This document shows, in pieces, positions 26,501 through 35,141 of a stretch of DNA of 64,000 nucleotides. Location of the stretch: NCBI RefSeq assembly GCF_013426975.1, contig NZ_JACCPY010000005.1:1-64000 (forward strand), given 5' to 3'. The notes beneath the pieces were generated by a model. That model was not told where the DNA came from, did not search any database, and worked only from the letters and a program-made list of their open reading frames with translations. Both the position numbers and the translations under genes were made by a program. The stretch's first letter is position 1, and each line of letters begins with the position of its first letter. This stretch comes from Sphaerotilus sulfidivorans (GTDB taxonomy: Bacteria; Pseudomonadota; Gammaproteobacteria; Burkholderiales; Burkholderiaceae_C).

Positions 26501-27164
26501 GGCCGCGCTGCCCCCGCTGTCGTCGCCGCCAAACCCTCCGGACGACCCGCTCCGTCATTCCCGCGAAGGCGGGAACCCACCCGCCGCCGCCCTGCCCTTG
26601 CCCCTCACCCGCACCATCGCCACCCAGCTGCTGCGCCTGATGAGCGTGAAGGACGAATACGAGGTCGCGCGGCTGCTGAGCGACCCGGCCTTCGTCGACA
26701 GCCTGAAGGCGCAGTACGAGGGCGACTGGCGGCTGGAATTCCACCTCGCGCCGCCGTGGCTGGGCACGAGGAAGCGCCGCTTCGACGCGCGCTGGATGCA
26801 GCCGCTGCTGCGGCTGCTGGCGCACGGCCGCATCTTGCGCGGCCGCTGGCTCGATCCCTTCGGCCACAGCGCCGAGCGCCGCGGCGAGCGTGCGCTGCTC
26901 GCCGCCTACGAGGCGCGGGTGGACGCGCTGATCGAGGCGCTGCGCCAGGACGCCGCGCCGGCACGGCGCCGGCTGGCGCAGCAGATCGCCGCGGTGCCGG
27001 CGACGATCCGCGGCTACGGCCATGTGCGCCAGCGCCACCAGGCCATCGCCCAGGCGCAGGAGGCCGAGCTGCTGCACCGGCTCGACCCGGCGCGCCATCC
27101 GAAGCCGGCGGGCAGCGCGCAGGCCGGGCAGTTCCGGGGCATCGCGATCAGCGCGGCCCGCTGA
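23502..27164 (+). CDS. indolepyruvate ferredoxin oxidoreductase, fused single-chain form
   Basis: 1220 residues. The N-terminal part has GFVSGYRGSPLGQVDQQVWK. The thiamine-diphosphate part has HNLSTKVPEGSRAQAGIGCH and FMASWMDRDTEGLIQMGGEG. A ferredoxin-like segment CEGCGDCSAQSNC lies near residue 650, and the gamma domain starts at LLVTGVGGTGVITVGMLIA near residue 748. The enzyme oxidatively decarboxylates aryl pyruvates to aryl-acetyl-CoA. A linker near residue 1020 is encoded by a dispersed palindromic repeat (RHSREGGNP), showing insertion into a tolerant spot. It is controlled by the divergent Lrp gene (inferred). Confidence 0.92.
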   Translation: MNAPLPAHTLLRPEVRLEDALLARGGTVLLSGTQALVRLPLMQRAADAARGLDSAGFVSGYRGSPLGQVDQQVWKAKAAYEAAGVRFLPAINEELAATAVLGTQRVEADPQREVEGVFALWYGKGPGVDRAGDALHHGNAYGASPHGGVLVVAGDDHGCVSSSMPHQSDRVFQAWKMPVLSPSSIAELIEFGLHGWALSRFSGAWVGMTALSEVIESSATVDLDAIARAAARWHDADTVRARTGFAPPADGLHYRWPDLPSLAIEQRLHAKLDAVRAFARVNPVDRMVIESAQATVGIVTVGKAHADLMEVLRRLELSPVQLAAAGVRLYKVGLSWPVEPTRLRAFAHGLREILVIEEKAPIVEEQLRELLYAAPADARPALLGKHDRSGTPLLSELGELRPSRLIEPVAAWLAAHDARLDRRTLVVDFTMPRLPAGAPEAPRRAPWFCAGCPHNLSTKVPEGSRAQAGIGCHFMASWMDRDTEGLIQMGGEGVDWVSHAMFTREPHVFQNLGDGTYYHSGYLAIRQAVAAKATLTYKILFNDAVAMTGGQPVDGVTSPDRIARQVEAEGVVRIALLSDDIGRYDGQRERFPAGTTFHDRDALDAVQRELRATKGVTVLIYEQTCAAEKRRRRRKGELATPPRRLHIHPGVCEGCGDCSAQSNCVAVQPIDTPMGRKRRIDASACNLDESCAQGFCPSFVGLVGATPRRRRGALGDATGAGSDFRRRVDALPAPAMPDTLGDAPWDLLVTGVGGTGVITVGMLIAMAAHLEGRAASVLDFMGFAQKGGAVLSFVRLADRPEVLHQVRIDAQQADALLACDLVVGASPEALQTLRHGRTRVVANLHEAPVASTMQQPDARVPVDDLRRRLTLAAGDDRVDTLDAQQLAEGFLGDAIVSNIVALGFAWQRGLVPVGRAALERAIELNGVAVEANRAAFALGRLAAGDAEGCRALLGTAADAPAPAETLDALIARGTAHLRAYQNAAWAARWRERVEQVRAFEAALPPLSSPPNPPDDPLRHSREGGNPPAAALPLPLTRTIATQLLRLMSVKDEYEVARLLSDPAFVDSLKAQYEGDWRLEFHLAPPWLGTRKRRFDARWMQPLLRLLAHGRILRGRWLDPFGHSAERRGERALLAAYEARVDALIEALRQDAAPARRRLAQQIAAVPATIRGYGHVRQRHQAIAQAQEAELLHRLDPARHPKPAGSAQAGQFRGIAISAAR
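26555..26579. repeat. dispersed palindromic repeat inside the oxidoreductase gene
   Basis: The arms TTCCCGC (26559-26565) and GCGGGAA (26570-26576) enclose GAAG, preceded by GTCA and followed by CCC. This is a widespread type of proteobacterial intergenic palindrome; a related copy is at 55885-55909. Here it is read in frame as RHSREGGNP in an interdomain linker. Confidence 0.75.
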
Positions 27165-27190
27165 CCGAGTACACCGACCCGGCGCCGTCT

Positions 27191-27550
27191 TCAGCCGCGC
27201 GGCGAGCGCGCCAGCCGATAGCTCATGTAGTTGCCCTGCAGCAGCTGCGAGTACTGGCAGCTCTGCGCATGGCCGCGCGCGCAGTAGGTGTCGAAATAGG
27301 CCAGGCCGTTGTAGAAGGCGTCGCAGTCGCGCCAGTAGCTGTTGACCGCGCAGCCGTAGCCGGCGGTGTCGGTGCTGACGTAGTACTGGTAGAGCGCCAG
27401 GTCGGAGACCGGCGGCGCGCTGCCGCCACCCGAAGCCGGCGGCGGACTGCTGGCCGCGTCGTCCCCGCCGCCGCCCCCGCAGCCGGACAACGCCAGCGCA
27501 AGCAGCAGTACCAGAGGACGGATCAGGCGCCGGGGGTGGGGGGTGGACAT
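27191..27550 (-). CDS. putative lipoprotein, unknown function
   Basis: 119 residues from the ATG at 27550, which has GAGGAG eight bases upstream. The signal peptide ends in the lipobox LALALSGC; a glycine, serine and proline linker follows. The C-terminal half has five cysteines (YGCAVNSYWRDCDAFYNG, YCARGHAQSCQYS), suggesting disulfides. I do not recognise the family. It is convergent with the oxidoreductase gene, ending 27 bases from it. Confidence 0.7.
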   Translation of the reverse strand: MSTPHPRRLIRPLVLLLALALSGCGGGGGDDAASSPPPASGGGSAPPVSDLALYQYYVSTDTAGYGCAVNSYWRDCDAFYNGLAYFDTYCARGHAQSCQYSQLLQGNYMSYRLARSPRG

Positions 27551-27713
27551 GGCTGCGCTCCTCGTCAGGCCGATGGATCGGCTCATTTGAAAAATATCGA
27601 TGAATCAGAAAAATATCACGACGTTCTTCACATGGGAGCAATGATTCCTGACGTGGCGCCTGCAGCGATGTCCGGACACGACAGCGCAGCACCCGGCCGC
27701 GCACAATCTCGCC

Positions 27714-28829
27714 ATGAACACCCTCGACGATCCCCGCCACGACCGTGAAGCCGGCTCGCGCCGCAGCACCCACGACACCACCCGCATCGACGACACCCGC
27801 ATCGATGCGGTGCGACCCCTGATCACGCCGGCGCTGCTGCACGAGCGGCTGCCGGTCGGCGAGACCGCGCAGGCGCTGGTCGAGCAGGCACGCAGCGAGA
27901 TCGCCGACGTGCTGCACGGCCGCGATGACCGGCTGGTCGTCGTCGTCGGGCCCTGCTCGATCCACGACCATGCTCAGGCGATGGAATACGCCGCGCGCCT
28001 GAAGCCGCTGGCCGACGCGCTGCGCGGCGAGCTGCTGGTGGTGATGCGCGTCTACTTCGAGAAGCCGCGCACCACGGTGGGCTGGAAGGGCTACATCAAC
28101 GACCCGCACCTGGACGGCAGCTTCGCGATCAACGAGGGCCTGGAGCGCGCCCGCGCGCTGCTGCTCGACATCCTCGGCGCCGGCCTGCCGGCGGCCACCG
28201 AGTTCCTCGACCTGCTCAGCCCGCAGTACATCGCCGAGCTGATCTCCTGGGGCGCGATCGGCGCACGCACCACCGAGAGCCAGAGCCACCGCCAGCTCGC
28301 CTCCGGCCTGAGCTGCCCGGTCGGCTTCAAGAACGGCACCGACGGCAGCATCCGCATCGCCGCCGACGCCATCCTGGCCGCCAGCGCGCCGCACGCCTTC
28401 ATGGGCATGACCAAGATGGGCGTGGCCGCCGTCTTCGAGACCCGCGGCAACGAGGACTGCCATGTCATCCTGCGCGGCGGCTCGAAGGGCCCGAACCACG
28501 GCGCCGCCGACGTCGACGCCGCCTGCGCGATGCTGAAGGCCTCGGGCCTGCGCGAGCAGGTGATGATCGACCTGTCGCACGCCAACAGCAGCAAGCAGCA
28601 CCGCCGCCAGATCGAGGTCGCCGAAGACCTCGCCGCGCGCATCGCCGCCGGCGACCAGCGCATCACCGGCGTGATGATCGAGAGCCACCTGGAAGAAGGT
28701 CGGCAGGACCTGGTCGCCGGCCAGCCGCTGAAGCACGGCGTGTCGATCACCGACGCCTGCATCAGCTTCGAGCAGACCGCGCCGGTGCTGCGCAGGCTGG
28801 CCGAGGCGGTGCGCGCGCGCCGCGGCTGA
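27714..28829 (+). CDS. aroG: 3-deoxy-7-phosphoheptulonate synthase (DAHP synthase, class I)
   Basis: 371 residues. Signatures: VVVVGPCSIHDHAQAMEYAA, RVYFEKPRTTVGWKGYINDP, GIGARTTESQSHRQLASGLS with GWGAIGART-type context, and DLSHANSSKQHRRQ. It condenses phosphoenolpyruvate and erythrose 4-phosphate, the first step of the shikimate pathway. Which amino acid feeds back on it (AroF, G or H type) cannot be decided here. Confidence 0.95.
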   Translation: MNTLDDPRHDREAGSRRSTHDTTRIDDTRIDAVRPLITPALLHERLPVGETAQALVEQARSEIADVLHGRDDRLVVVVGPCSIHDHAQAMEYAARLKPLADALRGELLVVMRVYFEKPRTTVGWKGYINDPHLDGSFAINEGLERARALLLDILGAGLPAATEFLDLLSPQYIAELISWGAIGARTTESQSHRQLASGLSCPVGFKNGTDGSIRIAADAILAASAPHAFMGMTKMGVAAVFETRGNEDCHVILRGGSKGPNHGAADVDAACAMLKASGLREQVMIDLSHANSSKQHRRQIEVAEDLAARIAAGDQRITGVMIESHLEEGRQDLVAGQPLKHGVSITDACISFEQTAPVLRRLAEAVRARRG

Positions 28830-28849
28830 TCGGCCGCGACATCAGGACA

Positions 28850-31099
28850 TCAGCGGGCAGTGTCGAGCAGCGCACCCGCCAGGGCCTGGCCCAGCACCGC
28901 CGCGAAGGGCTCGGGGCGGTGCAGCAGATGGCCCTGGGCAAAGTCGATGCCCAGCTCGCGGAGCTGCTCGAGCACGCCAGGCGCCTCGACGAACTCGGCC
29001 ACCGTCGTCATCCCGACCACCTGCGCGATGTCGCGGAAGCACCGCACCGTCGCCAGGTCCAGCGCATCGCGGCCCAGCTCGCGGATGAACTGGCCGTCGA
29101 TCTTCAGCACATCCACCGGCAGCGTCTTCAGATAGCCGAAGGACGAGGCCCCGGCGCCGAAGTCGTCCAGCGCGATGCGGATGCCCAGCGCGCGCATCGC
29201 CGCCATGAAGCGCGCAGCATCATGCGGCCGGGTGATCGCCGCGGTCTCGGTGACCTCGAAGCACAGCACCTGCACATCGAAGCGGGCCTCGCGCACCAGG
29301 TCGGTCACATAGTCGCGAAAGCCCCCGTCGCTGAGCGACTGGCCCGACAGATTGACCGCGACGCGCTCGGGGTGCAGCCCGGCGACGGCCGCCCGGTCCA
29401 GCTGTGCAAACACCTGCCGCACCACCCAGCGATCGATGCGGGCGGCCAGCTGGAAGCGCTCCGCCGCCGGCAGGAAATGGCCGGGCAGCACCAGCGCGCC
29501 GTCGTCGTCGTCACGCAGCCGCAGCAGCACCTCGCAGTGCAGGCCGCCGTCCTGGCGGCCGATCGGCAGGATGCGCTGCGCGTGCAGCTCGAAGCGGTCC
29601 TCGTCGAGCGCCTGCTCGAGCCGGCGCGCCCAGTGCATCTGACCCTGGTGCCGGCGCAGCGTCTCGTCGGTGTCGAACCAGAGGTGGACCCGGTTGCGCC
29701 CGGCCTCCTTGGCGACATAGCAGGCCGAATCGGCGGCCTGCATCACCGCATCGGCCTGGCGCCAGCGGGCATCCAGCGGCACCAGGCCGATGCTCGCTCC
29801 CACCCGGAAGCGCCGGCCGTCATGCACGAAGCGGAATTCCTCCATGCGCTCGCAGATCAGCTGCGCGACACGCTGCGCCTGATGAATGCCGCAGCGCTCC
29901 AGCAGCACGCCGAACTCGTCACCGCCCAGACGCGCCAGCGTGTCGCCCGGGCGCACGCAGTCGCCCAGCAGCTGGCCGATCTGCAGCAGCAGCCGATCTC
30001 CGGTCGGGTGGCCGCAGGCATCGTTGATCAGCTTGAACTGGTCCAGATCGAGATAGAGCAGCGCATGGCGGGTGCCCTCCTCGCGCGAACGCTGCAGCAC
30101 CTGCTGCAGGCGCCGGTCGAACTCGCCGCGGTTGAGCAGACCGGTCAGCAGATCGTGACTGGCACGCCAGCGCATCTCGCGGTCGAGCCGGCGCTGCTCG
30201 GTCACATCATGAAAGACCAGCACCACGCCGGACAACCGCCCCTGCGCATCATGGATGGGCGCAGCCGAATCCTCGATGCCGCATTCGTCGCCGCTGCGGG
30301 AGATCAGCCGCATCGGCTGGCTGCCGCGCACCGCACGGCGCTCGGCCAGACAGCGGTGCAGGGGATGCAGGCAGAGCGGCAGGCCCTGCTCCTCGTCGAC
30401 CGGCTGGTAGACCGCCTCGACCGGCAGGCCCTGCGCGGCCCCATGACACCAGCCGGTCATGCGTTCGGCCGCCGGATTCATCCACAGCACATGGCCACCA
30501 GCATCGGTGGTGATGACCGCATCGGCGATCGAATGCAGCGTGACCTGCAGCAGTTCGCTGCGGTCATGCAAGGCATCGACGGTGCAGTGCACCTGCGCCC
30601 GCAGCTCGATCGTGCGCGCCGCCTGGGCGGCGATCTGCTCCAGGCAGGACAGCGCCTGCGCCCCGAGCAGGCCCGGCTGCGGATCACAGACGCAGAGGGC
30701 GCCGATGACCTGCCCGTCCGACAGCCGCAGCGGCACGCCGGCATAAGCCCGCATCGCCATCAGCGGACCGGGCACGCTCGCACCCGACGAGGGCTTGAGT
30801 TCCAGCGCGTGCACATCCTCGATCACCTTGGCACGACCGGCGCGGGCTGTCATCGCGCACAGCGACAGGTCGGCAGCCACCTGACTCAGCCCCGTCAACC
30901 CATGCACCGACTTGAACCAGATGCGATCCTGCTCAGGATCGAGCAGCCCCAGCAGCGCGACCGGTCGGCCGCAGACATCGGCCGCCAGGCAGGTCAGCGC
31001 ATCGAAATACGGCTCGGGCACCGTGTCGAGAATCCGAAGTGAGCGCAATGACAAGGGATGATCGTGCTGCACGACGGGCAGGGGAGCAGAACAAGACAT
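28850..31099 (-). CDS. GAF-PAS-GGDEF-EAL protein (cyclic-di-GMP turnover)
   Basis: 749 residues. A GAF sensor fills about residues 25-165. A PAS domain (SIADAVITTDAGGHVLWMNP) starts near 190. The GGDEF domain has an intact ARLGGDEFGVLL near residue 390. The EAL domain reads CEVLLRL, with later catalytic motifs CFEVTETAAI, ALDDFGAGASSFGYLKT and VDVLKIDGQF. Both active sites look intact, so it could make and degrade c-di-GMP. There is no signal peptide or membrane segment. It is a single gene with its own promoter, divergent from the LRR-kinase gene. Confidence 0.9.
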   Translation of the reverse strand: MSCSAPLPVVQHDHPLSLRSLRILDTVPEPYFDALTCLAADVCGRPVALLGLLDPEQDRIWFKSVHGLTGLSQVAADLSLCAMTARAGRAKVIEDVHALELKPSSGASVPGPLMAMRAYAGVPLRLSDGQVIGALCVCDPQPGLLGAQALSCLEQIAAQAARTIELRAQVHCTVDALHDRSELLQVTLHSIADAVITTDAGGHVLWMNPAAERMTGWCHGAAQGLPVEAVYQPVDEEQGLPLCLHPLHRCLAERRAVRGSQPMRLISRSGDECGIEDSAAPIHDAQGRLSGVVLVFHDVTEQRRLDREMRWRASHDLLTGLLNRGEFDRRLQQVLQRSREEGTRHALLYLDLDQFKLINDACGHPTGDRLLLQIGQLLGDCVRPGDTLARLGGDEFGVLLERCGIHQAQRVAQLICERMEEFRFVHDGRRFRVGASIGLVPLDARWRQADAVMQAADSACYVAKEAGRNRVHLWFDTDETLRRHQGQMHWARRLEQALDEDRFELHAQRILPIGRQDGGLHCEVLLRLRDDDDGALVLPGHFLPAAERFQLAARIDRWVVRQVFAQLDRAAVAGLHPERVAVNLSGQSLSDGGFRDYVTDLVREARFDVQVLCFEVTETAAITRPHDAARFMAAMRALGIRIALDDFGAGASSFGYLKTLPVDVLKIDGQFIRELGRDALDLATVRCFRDIAQVVGMTTVAEFVEAPGVLEQLRELGIDFAQGHLLHRPEPFAAVLGQALAGALLDTAR

Positions 31100-31263
31100 G
31101 AACAGTTCCGGGACTCAGGACGGCAAGGTTGATCGCGTCAGCCAGGTACAGCACTGATCCACGGGCCGAGTGTGTCCGCAAATGAAGAAATTCCCGTTTC
31201 CGCCATTGTTCCTGTTATGTGAACAAATTGCTAATAAATCAAAAAATGATCAATCCTTTGAAC

Positions 31264-32598
31264 ATGATCAAACCAGAATCCACGCTGGCGGCGCTGCGGC
31301 GCGGCGACCTGGCCGGCGCACGCCGGCTCGACCTGCGCGGCTGCGGTCTCGAGCAACTGCCCGAAGAGGTCTTCGCGCTGGCCGACACGCTCGAGGAACT
31401 CGATCTCGGCGACAACCGGCTGAGCGCGCTGCCCGCCGAGCTGCCGCGCCTGCACCGGCTGCGGGTGATCTTCGGCTCGGGCAACCCGTTCACCGCGCTA
31501 CCGGAAGTGCTCGGAGCCTGTGGACAACTTTCGATGGTCGGCTTCCGTGGCTGCCGGATCGACACCGTTTCCGGCGCAGCGCTGCCGCCGGCGCTGCGCT
31601 GGCTGATCCTGACCGACAACCGCATTGCACAGCTGCCGGACACGCTGGCTGAACGCCCATATCTGGAAAAACTGATGCTGGCCGGCAACCGCCTCGCGGC
31701 CCTGCCCGACCTGTCCGCCAGCCCGCATCTGGCGCTGCTGCGCCTGGCCGCGAACCGCTTTTCCACTGTCCCCGACTGGCTGGTCAGACACCCTGGTCTG
31801 GCCTGGCTGGCACTGTCCGGAAATCCATTTATCCACAGACTTGTCCACAGACCTTCATCGCCTGACATCGCCACGCTATCCCCTTGTCAGATCGAGGAAG
31901 ACCAGCTTCTTGGCGAAGGTGCTTCCGGACTTATCCACAGGGCATGGCTGCACGAGCATGCGACGATTCCGGCCCGCCCGGTCGCGCTCAAGCGCTTCAA
32001 GGCAGCGATGACCAGCGACGGCCTGCCCGACTGCGAACAGGCCGCCTGCCTGGCCGCTGCCGGCCATGCGTCGATCGTCGCCGCCGAGGCCCGGGTCGCC
32101 GATGCGCAGGGGCGCACCGAGGCGCTGGTGCTGCCGCTGCTCGGCCCGGAATTCCGCCCGCTGGCCGGCCCGCCGAGCCTCGCCTCCTGCAGTCGCGATG
32201 TCTATGTCGACGGTCTGGCCATGCCTGTGGACAAGCTGTGGATAATCCTGTCGTCGATCGCATCCGCAGTCGCCCATCTGCACCGCGTCGGCCTGATGCA
32301 TGGCGACCTCTACGCCCACAACATCCTGTGGAACGGCGAGGATCGTGCGCTGCTGAGCGACTTCGGCGCCGCCAGCTTCCTGCCCGAGGAGGCCGGACTG
32401 CGCGCCGGCCTGGAGCGGCTGGAGGTGCGCGCCTTCGGGCTGCTGGTCGAGGAGCTGCTGCAGCGCGCCGACGATCCGACCGATGCCCGCTGCACCCGCC
32501 TTGCCGCGCTGCGCGAGGACTGCCTGCAGCCGGAGGTGGCACGGCGGCCGGCGTTCGGCGAGATCAGCGCGCGGCTCGGGCCTGCCAGCGCGCGATGA
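31264..32598 (+). CDS. leucine-rich-repeat protein with protein-kinase-like domain
   Basis: About 444 residues. Seven or so LRRs fill the first 190 (LEELDLGDNRLSALPAEL, LRWLILTDNRIAQLP). A kinase fold follows: LGEGASGLIHRAWL as P-loop, VALKRFK with the ATP-binding lysine, HGDLYAHNIL as catalytic loop and LSDFGAASFL as the DFG motif. Such LRR-kinase proteins occur in Pseudomonas and Burkholderiales; the target is unknown. The start is uncertain (31219, 31246 or 31264), since none has a clear ribosome site. Five DnaA-box 9-mers lie inside the reading frame. The end overlaps the convergent DTW gene by 35 bases. Confidence 0.82.
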   Translation: MIKPESTLAALRRGDLAGARRLDLRGCGLEQLPEEVFALADTLEELDLGDNRLSALPAELPRLHRLRVIFGSGNPFTALPEVLGACGQLSMVGFRGCRIDTVSGAALPPALRWLILTDNRIAQLPDTLAERPYLEKLMLAGNRLAALPDLSASPHLALLRLAANRFSTVPDWLVRHPGLAWLALSGNPFIHRLVHRPSSPDIATLSPCQIEEDQLLGEGASGLIHRAWLHEHATIPARPVALKRFKAAMTSDGLPDCEQAACLAAAGHASIVAAEARVADAQGRTEALVLPLLGPEFRPLAGPPSLASCSRDVYVDGLAMPVDKLWIILSSIASAVAHLHRVGLMHGDLYAHNILWNGEDRALLSDFGAASFLPEEAGLRAGLERLEVRAFGLLVEELLQRADDPTDARCTRLAALREDCLQPEVARRPAFGEISARLGPASAR

Positions 32599-33229
32599 AG
32601 CGCTCGAAGCCCTCCAGCATCGGCCGGTAGCGCGCCGCATCCTGCTCCAGCTGCGCCAGCGCGGTGCAGACCGCCTCCAGCGTCGAGAGCTGGTCCGCCC
32701 GGCGGGCGCGGCGCATCGCACGGTAGCGCGGCGGCGGCAGATCCTGCAGGGCCAGCCGCGGCAGCGCCATCAGCAGCGGGTTGAGGTGCAGCATCTTCAG
32801 GCTCTTGCGCCAGGTGGCATCCAGCGCCACCAGCCGGGTCACCGCGCCAGCCTGCGCCCGACAAGGCTCTGCAGACGGCTCGGGAAGTAACCTGAATTTC
32901 GTGTTTTCCACAGCCTGCGGCGATGTCGGCGGCATCGGCGTCTGTGGATAAAGCAGCCAGGCGCCCGCACCAAGCCACTCCGACAGCGCCTGCGCATCGA
33001 AGCGCTCGCCGATCTCGAGCCGCACCCGTGCCAGACCGAGCGCCAGCAGCGCCACGCTGTTCTTCGCCTCGTGAGCCTCCAGCGGATGCTGCAGGATCAG
33101 CACCTCGATGCGGTTGTCCACAGGCGTCACCAGATCGCACAGGCAGGCGGACACCGGCCGGGCGCAGCACGGGCAGAGCGGGCGACGGGGCGTTGCTGTG
33201 AGTAACTTTGTTTCAGTCAAATCGGTCAT
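32564..33229 (-). CDS. DTW-domain tRNA-uridine aminocarboxypropyltransferase (TapT/YfiP type)
   Basis: 221 residues. The N-terminal cysteine motif is [15 protein letters not shown], followed by [17 protein letters not shown] and the family block [15 protein letters not shown], and a late [20 protein letters not shown]-domain enzymes transfer the aminocarboxypropyl group of SAM to uridine 47 of tRNA (acp3U). Its 3' end overlaps the LRR-kinase gene by 35 bases on the opposite strand. Confidence 0.9.
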   Translation of the reverse strand: MTDLTETKLLTATPRRPLCPCCARPVSACLCDLVTPVDNRIEVLILQHPLEAHEAKNSVALLALGLARVRLEIGERFDAQALSEWLGAGAWLLYPQTPMPPTSPQAVENTKFRLLPEPSAEPCRAQAGAVTRLVALDATWRKSLKMLHLNPLLMALPRLALQDLPPPRYRAMRRARRADQLSTLEAVCTALAQLEQDAARYRPMLEGFERFIARWQARAAR

Positions 33230-33284
33230 GGGGACATGTCGCGGCCGCGCGGACGCCGGCGGCGATCCGGCGCAAGATGACGGG

Positions 33285-34295
33285 ATGATCCCAGCCTCCG
33301 AACCGATTCCGCTGTCCGTGCTCGATCTGGTGCCGATCGCCGAGGGCGGCGACGCCGCTACCGCGCTGAAGCAGGCGCTCGAGCTCGCCCGCCATGCCGA
33401 ACGCTGCGGCTACCGCCGCTACTGGCTCGCCGAGCACCACAACATGGACGGCCTGGCCTGCTCGGCCACCGCCGTGCTGATCGCGCACATCGCCGCGCAC
33501 ACCCGCACGATCCGGGTCGGCGCCGGCGGCATCATGCTGCCCAACCATGCGCCGCTGGTGGTGGCCGAGCAGTTCGGCACGCTGGCGACGCTGCATCCGG
33601 GCCGCATCGAGCTGGGCCTGGGCCGCGCGCCCGGCACCGACCGCGCGACGATGCGGGCGCTGCGGCGCTCGCTCGACAGCCGCGGCGAGGAGGCCTTTCC
33701 CGAGGATGTGGCCGAGCTGATCGGCTACCTGGACGAGGCCCGGCCCGGTGCCCCGGTGCGCGCACTGCCGGGCCAGGGCACGCAGGTGCCGGTCTGGCTG
33801 CTGGGCTCGAGCCTGTACGGCGCGCAGCTGGCGGCCTGGCTGGGCCGGCCCTACGCCTTCGCGGCGCATTTCGCGCCCGATCTGCTCGAGCAGGCAGCCG
33901 AGATCTACCGCCGCACCTTCCGCCCCTCGCCGGTCTGTCCGCACCCGCATCTGATGGTCGGCACGCAGGTGATCGTCGCCGACAGCGATGCGGCGGCGCA
34001 GCGCCTGTTCAGCTCGACGCAGCAGCGCTTTCTCGGCATGGTGCGCAACCAGCGCGGCCCGCTGCCGCCGCCGGTGGACGACTTCGACGCGCTGTGCAGC
34101 CCGCAGGAGCGCCGCCAGGTCGACCGGATGCTGGCCGAGGCCATCGTCGGCGCACCGCACACGGTGCGCTCCGGCCTGCGCGCGCTGGTCGAACGCACGC
34201 AGGCCGACGAGATCATCCTGACCGGCGCGACCTTCGATCCGGCTGCACGGCTGCGCTCGCTGGAGCTGGCCATCGGCTGTGCAGGGCCGAATTGA
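33285..34295 (+). CDS. luciferase-like flavin-dependent oxidoreductase (LLM class)
   Basis: 336 residues from the ATG at 33285. Family blocks are [20 protein letters not shown] near residue 47, [21 protein letters not shown] and [16 protein letters not shown], all typical of single-domain group-1 LLM proteins of the YhbW type. It uses reduced FMN in an oxidation of unknown substrate. It lies 55 bases after the divergent DTW gene start. Confidence 0.9.
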   Translation: MIPASEPIPLSVLDLVPIAEGGDAATALKQALELARHAERCGYRRYWLAEHHNMDGLACSATAVLIAHIAAHTRTIRVGAGGIMLPNHAPLVVAEQFGTLATLHPGRIELGLGRAPGTDRATMRALRRSLDSRGEEAFPEDVAELIGYLDEARPGAPVRALPGQGTQVPVWLLGSSLYGAQLAAWLGRPYAFAAHFAPDLLEQAAEIYRRTFRPSPVCPHPHLMVGTQVIVADSDAAAQRLFSSTQQRFLGMVRNQRGPLPPPVDDFDALCSPQERRQVDRMLAEAIVGAPHTVRSGLRALVERTQADEIILTGATFDPAARLRSLELAIGCAGPN

Positions 34296-34318
34296 TCACA
34301 GCTTTTCAACAATCTTGA

Positions 34319-35083
34319 TCACACCTTGTCCACAGACTTATCCACAGGATTGACATCAGTTTCATCAGAAGCATCTCCCGGTTCTGCGCCATCCTTGTGC
34401 AATCGATCCGGGTCCAGAAGCTCGATGACGCGACGACGGCGACGGATCAGTCCATCCGCCTCCAGCCCGGCCAGCACCTCGTTGACCGTCTGGCGCGACA
34501 GCGACAGCATGCGCGCGAGCTGCTCCTGCGACAGCGTGAGTTCGCGGCGCAGCGTCGGCCGGTCGACCTGGTGATCGGCGGCCATCATCACCAGCCGACG
34601 GGCCACCCGGGCGCGCGGCGGCAGCATCTGCATCTGCTCGAAGGAAACGAAGACGCTGCGCATCTTGCCGGCCAGCATGCGGCCCAGATGTCGCCAGCCC
34701 TCGGGCTCGCGCTCGAGCACCGCCAGCATGACGATCTGCGGCAGGTGCAGCAGAACGACATCGGTCTCGGCATGCACATCGTGCGTGCGCGGCGAACCGT
34801 CGAACAGGCCGACCTCGCCGAACCAGTGCGGCGGCTGGACCATCGCCAGCAGCGCCTCGCCCCCATTGCCAGTGCTGCCGACACGCAGGATGCCGTCGGA
34901 CAGGCCGTAGAGCCCGTCGGGCGGATCGCCACGCGCGCACAGCCGCTCGCCGGCCTGCAGGAACAGCGGCCGGGCACGGCACGCCAGCTCGGCCTGCAGC
35001 GCGGCCGGCAGTGTCTGGAACCAGCTCCCGGGCGCGATCAGCGCGCGCCCGAACCTCGGCTCGCCGAATTCACGGTGCAGCAT
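34319..35083 (-). CDS. Crp/Fnr-family transcriptional regulator
   Basis: 254 residues from the ATG at 35083. The cyclic-nucleotide-binding-like domain has FLQAGERLCARGDPPDGLYG and HWFGEVGLFDGSPRTHDV. The C-terminal winged helix is LTLSQEQLARMLSLSRQTVN. No Fnr cysteine cluster is present. The last residues (NPVDKSVDKV) are encoded by a tandem pair of DnaA-box 9-mers, so the tail looks shaped by that DNA element. Regulon unknown. Confidence 0.9.
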   Translation of the reverse strand: MLHREFGEPRFGRALIAPGSWFQTLPAALQAELACRARPLFLQAGERLCARGDPPDGLYGLSDGILRVGSTGNGGEALLAMVQPPHWFGEVGLFDGSPRTHDVHAETDVVLLHLPQIVMLAVLEREPEGWRHLGRMLAGKMRSVFVSFEQMQMLPPRARVARRLVMMAADHQVDRPTLRRELTLSQEQLARMLSLSRQTVNEVLAGLEADGLIRRRRRVIELLDPDRLHKDGAEPGDASDETDVNPVDKSVDKV

Positions 35084-35141
35084 GTTCACGGTGCACCGCC
35101 TTCCAGGAATGATTCCGCATGGCCCCCCTCCATGCGGATCA

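Larger units (their letters stand above)
31519..34346. repeat. second group of DnaA-box-like 9-mers, partly in close pairs
   Basis: Exact TTATCCACA (either strand) is at 31829, 31931, 32237, 32943 and 34338. The one-base variant TTGTCCACA is at 31519, 31841, 32226, 33115 and 34326. Pairs with 2 or 3 bases between boxes are at 31829/31841, 32226/32237 and 34326/34338. The same pair layout occurs in the candidate origin (7669/7681, 7894/7906). Most lie within genes and are read as IHR, VHR or VDK peptides. Confidence 0.7.

Noticed and set aside
23985-28736. A very long open frame on the minus strand opposite the indolepyruvate oxidoreductase and DAHP synthase genes
   Set aside because: Antisense shadow typical of GC-rich DNA; low-complexity composition with no motifs, and both plus-strand genes are clearly real.
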